Assembly (NCBI GenBank): GCA_964556705.1 | Contig: CAZKXX010000027.1 | Location: 1 to 38,422, forward strand | Reading direction: 5' to 3' | Length of the DNA: 38,422 nucleotides | From: CAZKXX01 sp964556705 | GTDB taxonomy: Bacteria; Acidobacteriota; Terriglobia; UBA7540 | Shown: piece by piece, positions 31,676 through 38,422 of the stretch | How positions within the stretch are numbered: position 1 is the first letter of the stretch | Layout: each line of letters opens with the position of its first letter | Position numbers and translations under genes: made by a program | Notes under the pieces: model-generated | Told to the model about the DNA's origin: nothing | The model's input: only the letters and a program-made list of their open reading frames with translations | Databases searched by the model: none

Positions 31676-34600
31676 TCAGGCGTACTGCCCGCCGCTGTAC
31701 ACCGCCGGCGTGTGATCGGCTTCGATGTTCTGATGCCGCAGGCGACCGCTCAGAATCCGGAAAATCGAAAAAGCGATCTGCGGGCGCTCCAGGATGAGTT
31801 CGCGGAAACTTTCGCGGTCAATCTTGAGCACCGTGGTGGGCTCGACGGCGCGCACGGAGGCGGAACGCGGAAGGTCGTCGAGGATGGCCATTTCCCCGAA
31901 GCACTCTTTTTCGCCCAGCAGGGCGAGCGGGCGTTCGGAGGAGTTGACGCGGCGGAAGACTTCCACCTGTCCGTCCACGACGACGTAGAGGTGGTCGGCG
32001 GCCTGGTTCTCTTCGAAGATGATCTCGCCTTCTGAATACGTCGCCTCGAGGGCGATTTCCGCCAGCGCGGCCAATTCTTCGCCCTCCAGCGCGGCGAAGA
32101 GCGGCGCGGATTTCAGGAACAGGGCTTTTTCGAGTGTGAGCAGCACGGTCGGACTCCTTTCGAGTGGCGCGGCATCCCCGCCGTTTGCAGCGAGGCGCTG
32201 CGCGGCGCGAACGAGGGCGGGGTCGTCGAAGGCGCGGGCCGAATCAGGCTTCGGCTGCCACTCCGCCGGCGCGATTCTCCAGCCGGCGAAGTGAGCTGCT
32301 TCGCGGACGAGCGCGGCCGGGTCAGCGGCGAGCGAACGGAGAATTTCCACGCCGCCGCCGGCGCGGTTGGAATCGAGATAGTTCGCGACGCACGCTCGGA
32401 CCCAGGCTTTGGGATGGCGCGCCAGTTCCGCGAGGGCTTCGGAGAGCGGCGGCGCGGCGTGGCCCGCAGGGGCGGCGGGCGCGGGCTCGAGCACCGTGAG
32501 CAGGTCGCGCCCGATTTCTTTCGGCGCCAGCGTGTCGAGAGCTTCCAGCGCGTCGGAGCGGGCCCGCGCGTCGCCGGAGCGGAGCTTTTCGGAGACGACG
32601 AGCATCTGCTCGCGGCCGCAGACGATGCCGAGCATGTGGAAGACGCGCTCGAGCATGTTGGCGCGGTCTTCTTCGAGCGCCTCTGCGAGGACGCGCGCGG
32701 CGTCGGAATCGGGCGCCGAAGTGAGTGCGGCAGCGAGGCGAAGGCTCGAGCGATACGAGGCGAGTTCCTGCCGCGCGTAATTGAAAAGCGCGGCGCGGAC
32801 GTGGAGGGGCAGCGGGCCGAGCCGCGCGAGCTTCTCGAACGACTTGAGCACCTTCCAGCGCACACGCCATTCCGGGTCGGAGAGCAGTTGGAGGAGCGTG
32901 TCCGAGACCGAAACGTTTTTCAGCCGGCCGAGGACGTCGGCGAGCTCGCTGCGGATTTCGGGACGCGTGGCGGCGAGGGCGGCCCGCTCGATTTCCTGGC
33001 GGACGGAATCGCCGTGGCGCTCGACGATGCCCGCGAGCGCGCGCCGCGCCCGGCGGCGAAGCTCGGAAGGTCCGGCGAGCGCTTCGAGGAGCGGCGGGAC
33101 GGCCTGCGGCGTCCCGATTTTTTTGAGCGCGCGCGCGGCCTCGCAGCGGACGCGCAGTTCCGGATCGCGCAGCAGGTCGGCGAGCAGGGCCATGGAAGTT
33201 TCGACGGGCAGCCGGCCGAGCGCGAAGGTGGCGGCGCGGCGTGAGGTGGCGTCGCCGCGCGCCAGTTCTTCCAGCAGCGGGAGCGATTCGAGCGCCGTCG
33301 AAACCCCCTGGATGGCGGCGATGGTGAGCACGGTGTTGAGCCTCGCGCGCGTCGAAGGGTCGCGGAGCAGCGGGCGAAGCTTCGCGACCAGCGCGGGGTC
33401 GGGCGCCGCGGCCAGCGCCTCGATGGCGTTGGCGCGCACGCGCGCGTCGGGGTCTTCGAGGAGCGGCGTGATGCGGTCCACGTACTTCGCGCCGGCGCGC
33501 CGGCCGAGGGTGCTCGCCGCGGTGGCGCGCACCCGCGCGTCCGGATGGCCGAGCAGATCGGCGATCGCGCGTTCGGTTTCCTCGCCGCCGAAATCTTCCA
33601 GAAGCTGCATCGCCGCGACCACGCGGCCCGGATCGCCGCTGCGCAGCGTCTGCGAGAGCGCGCCGATACTCGCCGGGTCGCGAAGCGTGGCCAGCGCCCG
33701 GGCCGCGGCCAGGCGCAGCGCGGGGCTTCCGGCCTGGAGGTTTTCGAGCAGAGCGCGGATGTACCCTCTCCTCGTGGTGAGTGCCACGGCCACCCAGGCG
33801 AGCGAAAGGATGAAGCCGATCATGGCGATCGACGGCAGGCTCAGGTAGAGCGTGCCGAGCAGGAGCAGAAGGCCCGCGGCGGCCATCGAGAGCGGCTTGA
33901 CGTAGCCGTCGATGAACCCGCGAATGCGCGCCCGCTGTTCGACGGGGACGGGGCTGAAGAGGAGCTGGTAGGACGAGTCCTGGACCGTGTAGAGGAGAAC
34001 ATGGTCGCCCATCTTGGCGATGTACACGGAAACGTAGCCGAACGCGGTGGTCATTCCGAAAGTGGCGAGCGCGAGAAACGCGGGGTGGAACGTAATCGTC
34101 GTCCCGACGCCGAGACGCGCGATGAGCGTGGACGTCAGGAAAAGCTGGATGACCAGACAAAGAAATCCGGCGATTCCGCGAAACGTGCCGAGGAATGCGG
34201 CGAGCTGGTCCTTGTCCGGATATTCGTCGCGCATCACCTTGCTGAAGCTGAAGTCCACGACGGTGAAGACCGTCCAGAGGAGAAAGGTGATGAGCGCGAG
34301 ATTGCGAAGCAGCGGCTCGCGGCCGAGACGCGAGAAGCCGCCCTTCAATTTCTCCCATTCGGAGACTCGGGGGCGGGTGGCGGAGGCTGCGTCGGTGGAG
34401 GGCGGCGCCTTGGCGGGACGGTAGCGGAGGAAGACGATCGTCCCGAGGACGAGCGCTGCGAGAATCAGTCCCGCCCACAGGAGCAGGAGATTTTCGGTGC
34501 CCAGCGCCGCCACAACCGGCCGCGAAGCGATGCCCATGCCGATCATCCCCAGCAGACTTCCCAGAGCGACGACGGGAAACAGGCGCTTCGCCTGACGCGT

Positions 34601-35017
34601 GTCAAACAGGTCGCCGAGAAACGTCCAGAACTGGAGGAGGGAGAAGTTCCAGATGGCCTGCGCCAGAATATAGAGCACGGGATAGAACCAGCGCGGGCCG
34701 CCGAGGAGGACGGCGCGGCCGACGACGAGCAGGACAATGAAAATGACCGAGACGCCGCCGAGGAAGCGCCCGCGCTCGATGCGGTCCACCAGCGCGGTGT
34801 AGAACAGCGAACACACCACCAGCACGATGGCGTTGGCGAAATACATGTGCGGGAGGTATTCGACGCCGAACTGAAGCAGGAAGAGTGAGTCGCGGGCGTT
34901 GCGGCCGAACATGATGCCCGCAATGACCAGAAAATTGATGGCCAGGCAGAGGCCGACCACCCGACCTTCGCCGGGATAAACGGGAGCGAGGCGAGTGAGC
35001 CAGCGTCGGAGGAGCAC
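31676..35017 (-). CDS. NTT-like (ATP/ADP translocase family) transporter fused to HEAT repeats and a cNMP-binding domain
   Basis: This 1113-residue inner-membrane fusion has three parts. Residues 1-420 hold about 12 hydrophobic helices resembling Npt1/Npt2-type nucleotide transporters (GRNARDSLFLLQFGVEYLP near the start, YPDKDQLAAFLGTFRG and YQLLFSPVPVEQRARIRGFIDG later). Residues about 430-960 are a run of a dozen or more HEAT repeats (for example DPDARVRANAIEALAAAPDP). Residues about 985-1090 are a cyclic-nucleotide-binding domain with the phosphate-binding cassette FGEMAILDDLPRSASVRA. The transport substrate is unknown; free-living bacteria with such proteins are not energy parasites. The cNMP domain suggests ligand control from the cytoplasm. 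The start is a GTG with AAGAGG 5 nt upstream. It is transcribed alone, with no cyclase gene nearby. Confidence 0.88.
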   Translation of the reverse strand: MLLRRWLTRLAPVYPGEGRVVGLCLAINFLVIAGIMFGRNARDSLFLLQFGVEYLPHMYFANAIVLVVCSLFYTALVDRIERGRFLGGVSVIFIVLLVVGRAVLLGGPRWFYPVLYILAQAIWNFSLLQFWTFLGDLFDTRQAKRLFPVVALGSLLGMIGMGIASRPVVAALGTENLLLLWAGLILAALVLGTIVFLRYRPAKAPPSTDAASATRPRVSEWEKLKGGFSRLGREPLLRNLALITFLLWTVFTVVDFSFSKVMRDEYPDKDQLAAFLGTFRGIAGFLCLVIQLFLTSTLIARLGVGTTITFHPAFLALATFGMTTAFGYVSVYIAKMGDHVLLYTVQDSSYQLLFSPVPVEQRARIRGFIDGYVKPLSMAAAGLLLLLGTLYLSLPSIAMIGFILSLAWVAVALTTRRGYIRALLENLQAGSPALRLAAARALATLRDPASIGALSQTLRSGDPGRVVAAMQLLEDFGGEETERAIADLLGHPDARVRATAASTLGRRAGAKYVDRITPLLEDPDARVRANAIEALAAAPDPALVAKLRPLLRDPSTRARLNTVLTIAAIQGVSTALESLPLLEELARGDATSRRAATFALGRLPVETSMALLADLLRDPELRVRCEAARALKKIGTPQAVPPLLEALAGPSELRRRARRALAGIVERHGDSVRQEIERAALAATRPEIRSELADVLGRLKNVSVSDTLLQLLSDPEWRVRWKVLKSFEKLARLGPLPLHVRAALFNYARQELASYRSSLRLAAALTSAPDSDAARVLAEALEEDRANMLERVFHMLGIVCGREQMLVVSEKLRSGDARARSDALEALDTLAPKEIGRDLLTVLEPAPAAPAGHAAPPLSEALAELARHPKAWVRACVANYLDSNRAGGGVEILRSLAADPAALVREAAHFAGWRIAPAEWQPKPDSARAFDDPALVRAAQRLAANGGDAAPLERSPTVLLTLEKALFLKSAPLFAALEGEELAALAEIALEATYSEGEIIFEENQAADHLYVVVDGQVEVFRRVNSSERPLALLGEKECFGEMAILDDLPRSASVRAVEPTTVLKIDRESFRELILERPQIAFSIFRILSGRLRHQNIEADHTPAVYSGGQYA

Positions 35018-35206
35018 CCGGGCCTCTTGAGCTCGCGGAAGGAAGGCGGAGCGCGCCTGGCTCCGTCCGTCGCGATGCGATTGGAATCACCTGAAAGGCA
35101 AAACCGAAAACGGCGCGGCGCCGCGTGCGATCCGCGCCTGGAGACGGCGCTGGGCGGACGGCGAGCGGCATCCTCGCGGGTGCCGCGCCCCGCCACCGCG
35201 CGGGCG

Positions 35207-35389
35207 CTACTCGTCCTTGATCGCCGCCTTCACCATTTCCAGAATCGAAGGCGGAATGCTGGCCGCCGAAACTCCGTGGTCCTTTTCAGCGTGCTCGGCG
35301 GCGAGGCGGAGCAGTTCTTCTTCGCTCTCGGCTCGGATTTCGTGCTGGCAATTGATGCCCAGGTCGCGGCAACGCAGGACTTTGGCCAT
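35207..35389 (-). CDS. DUF1059-domain small protein
   Basis: This 60-residue protein matches the DUF1059 pattern over its full length: CRDLGINCQHEIRAES near the start, EELLRLAAEHAEKDHG, then a short helical end (ILEMVKAAIKDE). Two conserved cysteines and a histidine could bind metal; the function is unknown. GGAGA lies 7 nt before the ATG. It is divergent from the PilZ gene, 120 nt away. The 189 nt between its stop and the fusion gene contain nothing I recognise. Confidence 0.9.
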   Translation of the reverse strand: MAKVLRCRDLGINCQHEIRAESEEELLRLAAEHAEKDHGVSAASIPPSILEMVKAAIKDE

Positions 35390-35474
35390 CTTTGTCTCCT
35401 CGATGCTGTCCGAACGACGCGGCATTCTATCACCGCCCTTCGACGAGGACTCCAAAATCTTCTGCGCCAAGCGG

Positions 35475-35502
35475 TTGACATTGAACGGCGCGTCGGTATG
35501 AT
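35475..35502 (+). promoter_or_regulatory. Strong sigma-70 promoter of the PilZ gene, leaderless layout
   Basis: TTGACA (perfect), 16 nt, TATGAT (5 of 6). The -10 box ends 7 nt before the ATG at 35510, so the mRNA should begin at or next to the start codon. Confidence 0.7.
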
Positions 35503-35509
35503 ACGCCCT

Positions 35510-35863
35510 ATGCCCGACGCCCCTCTCCCCCAGCGCCGACGCTTCCCGCGCTACCCCTGCGACCTGGCCGTTATGGTGTATCAGGGCACGAACACGTTTC
35601 AGGCCCGCCTCCAACAGCTTTCCCGCGGCGGCTGCCTGATCGTCCCGGCCTTTTCTGCCGGAAGCAGCCCGGAAATCAAGCTCTCCTTTCGCATTTCGGA
35701 AGACCTTCCGCCGATCAACTGCAAAGGCGAAGTGGTGTACAGCATCAACGATCGCGGTGCCGGAGTCGCGTTCACCGAAATCTCTTTGCACAACCAGGAT
35801 TTGATCACGGGGTTCTTCGAACAGAAGCTGGCGGCGGACCCGAAAGCGGCCAGCTCGAAATAA
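35510..35863 (+). CDS. PilZ-domain protein
   Basis: This 117-residue protein is a single PilZ domain. The front motif RRRFPRYPC fits the RxxxR part that binds cyclic di-GMP, and the second motif is LSRGGCLIV in place of D/NxSxxG, so the Asp/Asn is replaced by Gln-Leu-Ser in QQLSRGG. Binding to cyclic di-GMP is therefore possible but not certain. The rest is a beta barrel ending GVAFTEI and a short helical tail. The ATG at 35510 was chosen because an in-frame ATG at 35498 lies inside the promoter -10 box. It is followed after 91 nt by the histidine kinase gene. Confidence 0.83.
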   Translation: MPDAPLPQRRRFPRYPCDLAVMVYQGTNTFQARLQQLSRGGCLIVPAFSAGSSPEIKLSFRISEDLPPINCKGEVVYSINDRGAGVAFTEISLHNQDLITGFFEQKLAADPKAASSK

Positions 35864-35954
35864 GAATTAAGGATGAGATTGGCCGCCTTGCGGGACGGAA
35901 GGCGGCAGCGGCGGGCAGCCCGAGCGCTTCAGGCGCGCTTCAAAGTCCAGGTTT

Positions 35955-37766
35955 ATGGCGCAGTCCAACCAGGGCGTCGAGGTTTCTGCCGGAGAGGAAG
36001 CCATTCGGCGCAACCCGACCGTTGAGCGCGCGGCCGGCGCACGCGAGTTCCTGGACGCCGTTCGAGTCGAGACCGTCCTCGGAGCGGCAAGAATTTTCCT
36101 GGCCGTTTCGGGCCTGATCGCCGTTTACCTGGATCCTACGGAGCCGGCGCGCGCCGCGCCCCTCGCTTACGGCCTGCTCGCAAGTTACGCCTTCTACAGC
36201 ATCTGCATTCTGCTGCTCACCCGCCTGCGCCCCGCCTGGATCGTGGCGAGCCGGATTGCGGTCCACGGCGTGGATATTCTCCTGCCCGCAGTCCTTCTCT
36301 ATTTCACAGCCGGAACCAGCAGCCCCTTTTTCGTGCTGAACACCTTTGCCCTGCTGGCCGCGGCCTATCGCTGGGGATTCCTGGAGACGATCGCCACGGC
36401 GGGTGTTTCGACCGTGCTGTTTTTCGGCCAGGCGCTGCTGATGACGCGCGACAGCCTGGCCTTCCCTTTTTCTCCTGAGGGCGAATTCGAACTCAACCGC
36501 TTCGTCATGCGCAGCGTGTTTCTCCTCATCATGGCGTACCTGGTCGGCTATCTGGGCGAGGAGGAGAAGCTGCACCGCAACGAGACCGCCGCGGTGGCTC
36601 GGAGCGTAGCGAGCGTCGGCGGGGAAGTGACCTTGCGCGGCGCCCTGCGGGCCTGGTTTGCCGAGTTGTTTCGATTCTTCGGGCCATCGCGCGTCCTGCT
36701 GGCGGTTCGGGAAGTCAGTACCGGGCGGACATTTCTTTGGGATTCGCGTAACGAGAATGGTGTTCCCTGCGTCCAGTTAAGCGAACTGGGTTCGCAGGAT
36801 CGCGACCTTTATTTCCCGAACTCTCCGGGTCCGATCTGGGAAGCCGAGTGCCCATCCAAGGGCGGGAGGCCGGAAGTCCGCTTTATCGAGCCGAACTCGG
36901 AGCGACTGCGCGGAACGGGTTGGACGCCGCCCGCGGCGTTCGCGGCCAAGTACCCGTTTCGTCATCTTCTCGCGGTTCCCGCGCCGTTCGGTGAAGGGTG
37001 GGAAGGCCGGTTGTATCTGCTCGACCCGAGCCTGCGATCTCGCGGAGGGAGAACGTTGCGCTTCCTCTCCCATCTGGCTCGCCAGGTTACGCCGGCGATT
37101 TACAGCGTGTATCTGCTGGGGCGAATGCGCGTGCGCGCGGGCGCCATGGAACGCGCGCGGGTGGCGCGCGAACTCCACGACGGCGTCATTCAGGCGCTGA
37201 TGGGGATGGAAATGCACGTTGAGGTTTTGCGGCGCCAGGCTGCCGGGTCGGCGTTCGAGCCGGAACTCGACAAGCTGCGCCGGAACCTCCATCACGAAGT
37301 GCTGAGCGTTCGGGAGCTGATGCAGGAAATACGCCCGCCCGATTTGAACGCGCGGCAGCTGCTCGATTTCCTGGCGCTCAGCGTGGAGAAATTCCGGAAC
37401 GATACCGGCATCTCGGCGCGTTTCGTGACGCCGCTCGGTGATCTGGACCTCCCCCCGCGCACCTGCTCGGAACTGGCGCGGATCGTTCAAGAAGCCCTGA
37501 CCAACATCCGAAAACACAGTGGGGCGCAGAACGTTCTGGTGCGGTTTGACAGCGCCGACGGGCGCTGGCGTCTGGTGATTGACGATGACGGCCGGGGGTT
37601 CGGTTTTTCCGGCCGGCTGAACGATTCCGAACTGGAAGCGGCGCGCAGAGGGCCGGTGGTCATCAAAGAACGTGCGCGCGCCATCGGCGGAGAATTAACG
37701 ATCGAATCCTATCCGGGCCGGGGCTCGCGGCTCGAAATCACGTTCCCTCAGCGCCATGGCGGATAA
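35955..37766 (+). CDS. NarL-type sensor histidine kinase (HisKA_3)
   Basis: This 603-residue membrane sensor kinase starts with a hydrophobic region of about five or six helices (40-200), followed by a GAF-like region (about 215-385), the HisKA_3 dimerisation helix ARVARELHDGVIQALMGMEMH with the phospho-acceptor H408, and an ATPase domain (500-600). The N box is QEALTNIRKHS and the G1 box is DDDGRGFGF; the G2 area, usually GLxGMRER, reads GPVVIKERARAIGG here. It phosphorylates the response regulator encoded by the next gene, whose ATG overlaps its stop by 11 bases. The signal is unknown. No ribosome site is visible before the ATG. Confidence 0.92.
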   Translation: MAQSNQGVEVSAGEEAIRRNPTVERAAGAREFLDAVRVETVLGAARIFLAVSGLIAVYLDPTEPARAAPLAYGLLASYAFYSICILLLTRLRPAWIVASRIAVHGVDILLPAVLLYFTAGTSSPFFVLNTFALLAAAYRWGFLETIATAGVSTVLFFGQALLMTRDSLAFPFSPEGEFELNRFVMRSVFLLIMAYLVGYLGEEEKLHRNETAAVARSVASVGGEVTLRGALRAWFAELFRFFGPSRVLLAVREVSTGRTFLWDSRNENGVPCVQLSELGSQDRDLYFPNSPGPIWEAECPSKGGRPEVRFIEPNSERLRGTGWTPPAAFAAKYPFRHLLAVPAPFGEGWEGRLYLLDPSLRSRGGRTLRFLSHLARQVTPAIYSVYLLGRMRVRAGAMERARVARELHDGVIQALMGMEMHVEVLRRQAAGSAFEPELDKLRRNLHHEVLSVRELMQEIRPPDLNARQLLDFLALSVEKFRNDTGISARFVTPLGDLDLPPRTCSELARIVQEALTNIRKHSGAQNVLVRFDSADGRWRLVIDDDGRGFGFSGRLNDSELEAARRGPVVIKERARAIGGELTIESYPGRGSRLEITFPQRHGG

Positions 37767-38422
37767 GCCCGGGAAGAAAATTCGCATCGTGATCGCCGAC
37801 GACCACCCCATCTTTCGCGACGGGTTGCGCAAGCTGCTCGAGTCCGAACCCGGCTTCGAAGTGGTCGGCGAGGCCGCGGACGGCGCGGAAGTGGCGAACG
37901 TGGTCCGCAAGACCAGACCCGATATTCTGCTCCTGGACCTGGCCATGCCGCGCCTGCCCGGGCTCGAGAGCCTCCGTCAAGTTGCGCAGGCGGAGACGAA
38001 CGTTCACTGCATCCTCTTGACGGCCGCGGCGCAGCGCGAGCAGGTGCTGGAAGCGCTCCAGCTCGGCGCGCGGGGTGTGGTGCTGAAAGAATCGGCCACC
38101 CAGGTTCTGCTCAAAAGCATCCGCTGCGTCATGGAAGGTCAGTATTGGGTGGGACGGGGCAGCGTCAGCGACCTCGTCGAGGCGCTGCGCAGCGCTGCGG
38201 CTTCGCCCACCGCCGAAAGGCCCGAGCAGGCCTTCGGCATTACCGCCCGCGAACTCGAAATTATCGGCGCGGTCACCGCCGGACTCTCCAACAAAGATAT
38301 CGCCGCCAAATTCGACATCAGCGAAGACACGGTCAAACACCACCTCACCAATATCTTCGACAAGCTCGGCGTCTCAAACCGCCTCGAGCTGGCGCTGTTC
38401 GCCATCCACCATTCCCTGGTCG
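37756..38422 (+). CDS. NarL/FixJ-family response regulator (3' end beyond window)
   Basis: The visible 222 residues run off the window end without a stop. The receiver domain (8-125) has the acidic pair D15/D16, the phospho-acceptor D61 in LLLDLAMP and the conserved Lys in VVLKES. The LuxR-type helix-turn-helix starts at ITARELEIIGAVTAGLSNKDIA and continues as DTVKHHLTNIFDKLG to LELALFAIHH. By family length only a few residues should be missing. It overlaps the kinase gene by 11 bases, which couples their translation, and forms a classical two-component pair with it. Its target genes are unknown. Confidence 0.93.
   Translation, partial: MADKPGKKIRIVIADDHPIFRDGLRKLLESEPGFEVVGEAADGAEVANVVRKTRPDILLLDLAMPRLPGLESLRQVAQAETNVHCILLTAAAQREQVLEALQLGARGVVLKESATQVLLKSIRCVMEGQYWVGRGSVSDLVEALRSAAASPTAERPEQAFGITARELEIIGAVTAGLSNKDIAAKFDISEDTVKHHLTNIFDKLGVSNRLELALFAIHHSLV

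Noticed and set aside
33545..34888. 447-codon plus-strand frame opposite the fusion gene
   Set aside because: It is antisense to the membrane part of the fusion protein and consists of Glu/Arg/Asp-rich low-complexity sequence.

Overview
The window is a 38.4 kb, GC-rich, almost fully coding stretch of a bacterial chromosome. It is probably from an uncultured member of the Acidobacteriota, assembled from a metagenome: one 10-N scaffold gap lies inside a gene. The placement is an inference from gene content (several Tat-exported sugar isomerase and Gfo/Idh proteins, an Mla-type MCE operon, DUF1059, a nucleotide-transporter-HEAT-cNMP fusion) and from general style. No rRNA or strict marker gene is present to prove it. 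There is no prophage, integrase, CRISPR array or intact insertion sequence.

Layout. 1-2 kb (minus strand): an XRE regulator, tRNA-Leu(CAA), a zinc-finger anti-sigma-like protein and an ECF sigma factor. 2.3-5.1 kb (minus): an mlaE-mlaF-mlaD lipid transport operon whose MCE protein carries five 34-residue repeats. 5.2-7.3 kb (plus): aguB and aguA, which convert agmatine to putrescine. 7.3-15.2 kb: a carbohydrate cluster with three xylose-isomerase-like TIM barrels (two with Tat signals), a Tat-exported enolase-superfamily protein, a Tat-exported Gfo/Idh/MocA oxidoreductase, a GH-A-like glycosidase candidate and a dual-specificity phosphatase. 15.8-20.4 kb: a FecR-like exported protein, a CpsB-type PHP phosphatase, a GAF-GAF-SpoIIE phosphatase and two small unknowns. 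20.4-23.3 kb (plus): glmS and an NDP-sugar epimerase. 23.6-27.4 kb (minus): sat, a Mut7-C protein, an MFS exporter and an ICMT-like methyltransferase. 27.9-31.6 kb: an XRE regulator, a radical SAM/SPASM protein, a DUF1326 protein and a Fur-family regulator. 31.7-38.4 kb: the 1113-residue fusion protein, DUF1059, a PilZ protein, and a NarL-type histidine kinase with its response regulator, which is cut by the window end.

How it may work together. The 7-15 kb cluster looks like an extracytoplasmic sugar-processing module. An exported NAD(P)-type oxidoreductase plus exported xylose-isomerase-fold proteins is the parts list of the oxidise-then-eliminate route for glycosides, but substrate and chemistry are inference. 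The glmS/epimerase/CpsB group serves envelope polysaccharide. The mla operon moves lipids between membranes.

The most unusual items are: the transporter-HEAT-cNMP fusion; the Tat-exported enolase-superfamily member; the 34-residue MCE repeats, whose periodicity implies that the assembly gap really stands for 4 bases; an MlaF ATPase lacking the catalytic glutamate; two intergenic hairpins built of heptamer-like repeats; paired TTAAC/GTTAA boxes around the promoter of the methyltransferase gene; and several promoters placed so close to ATG that the mRNAs would be leaderless.
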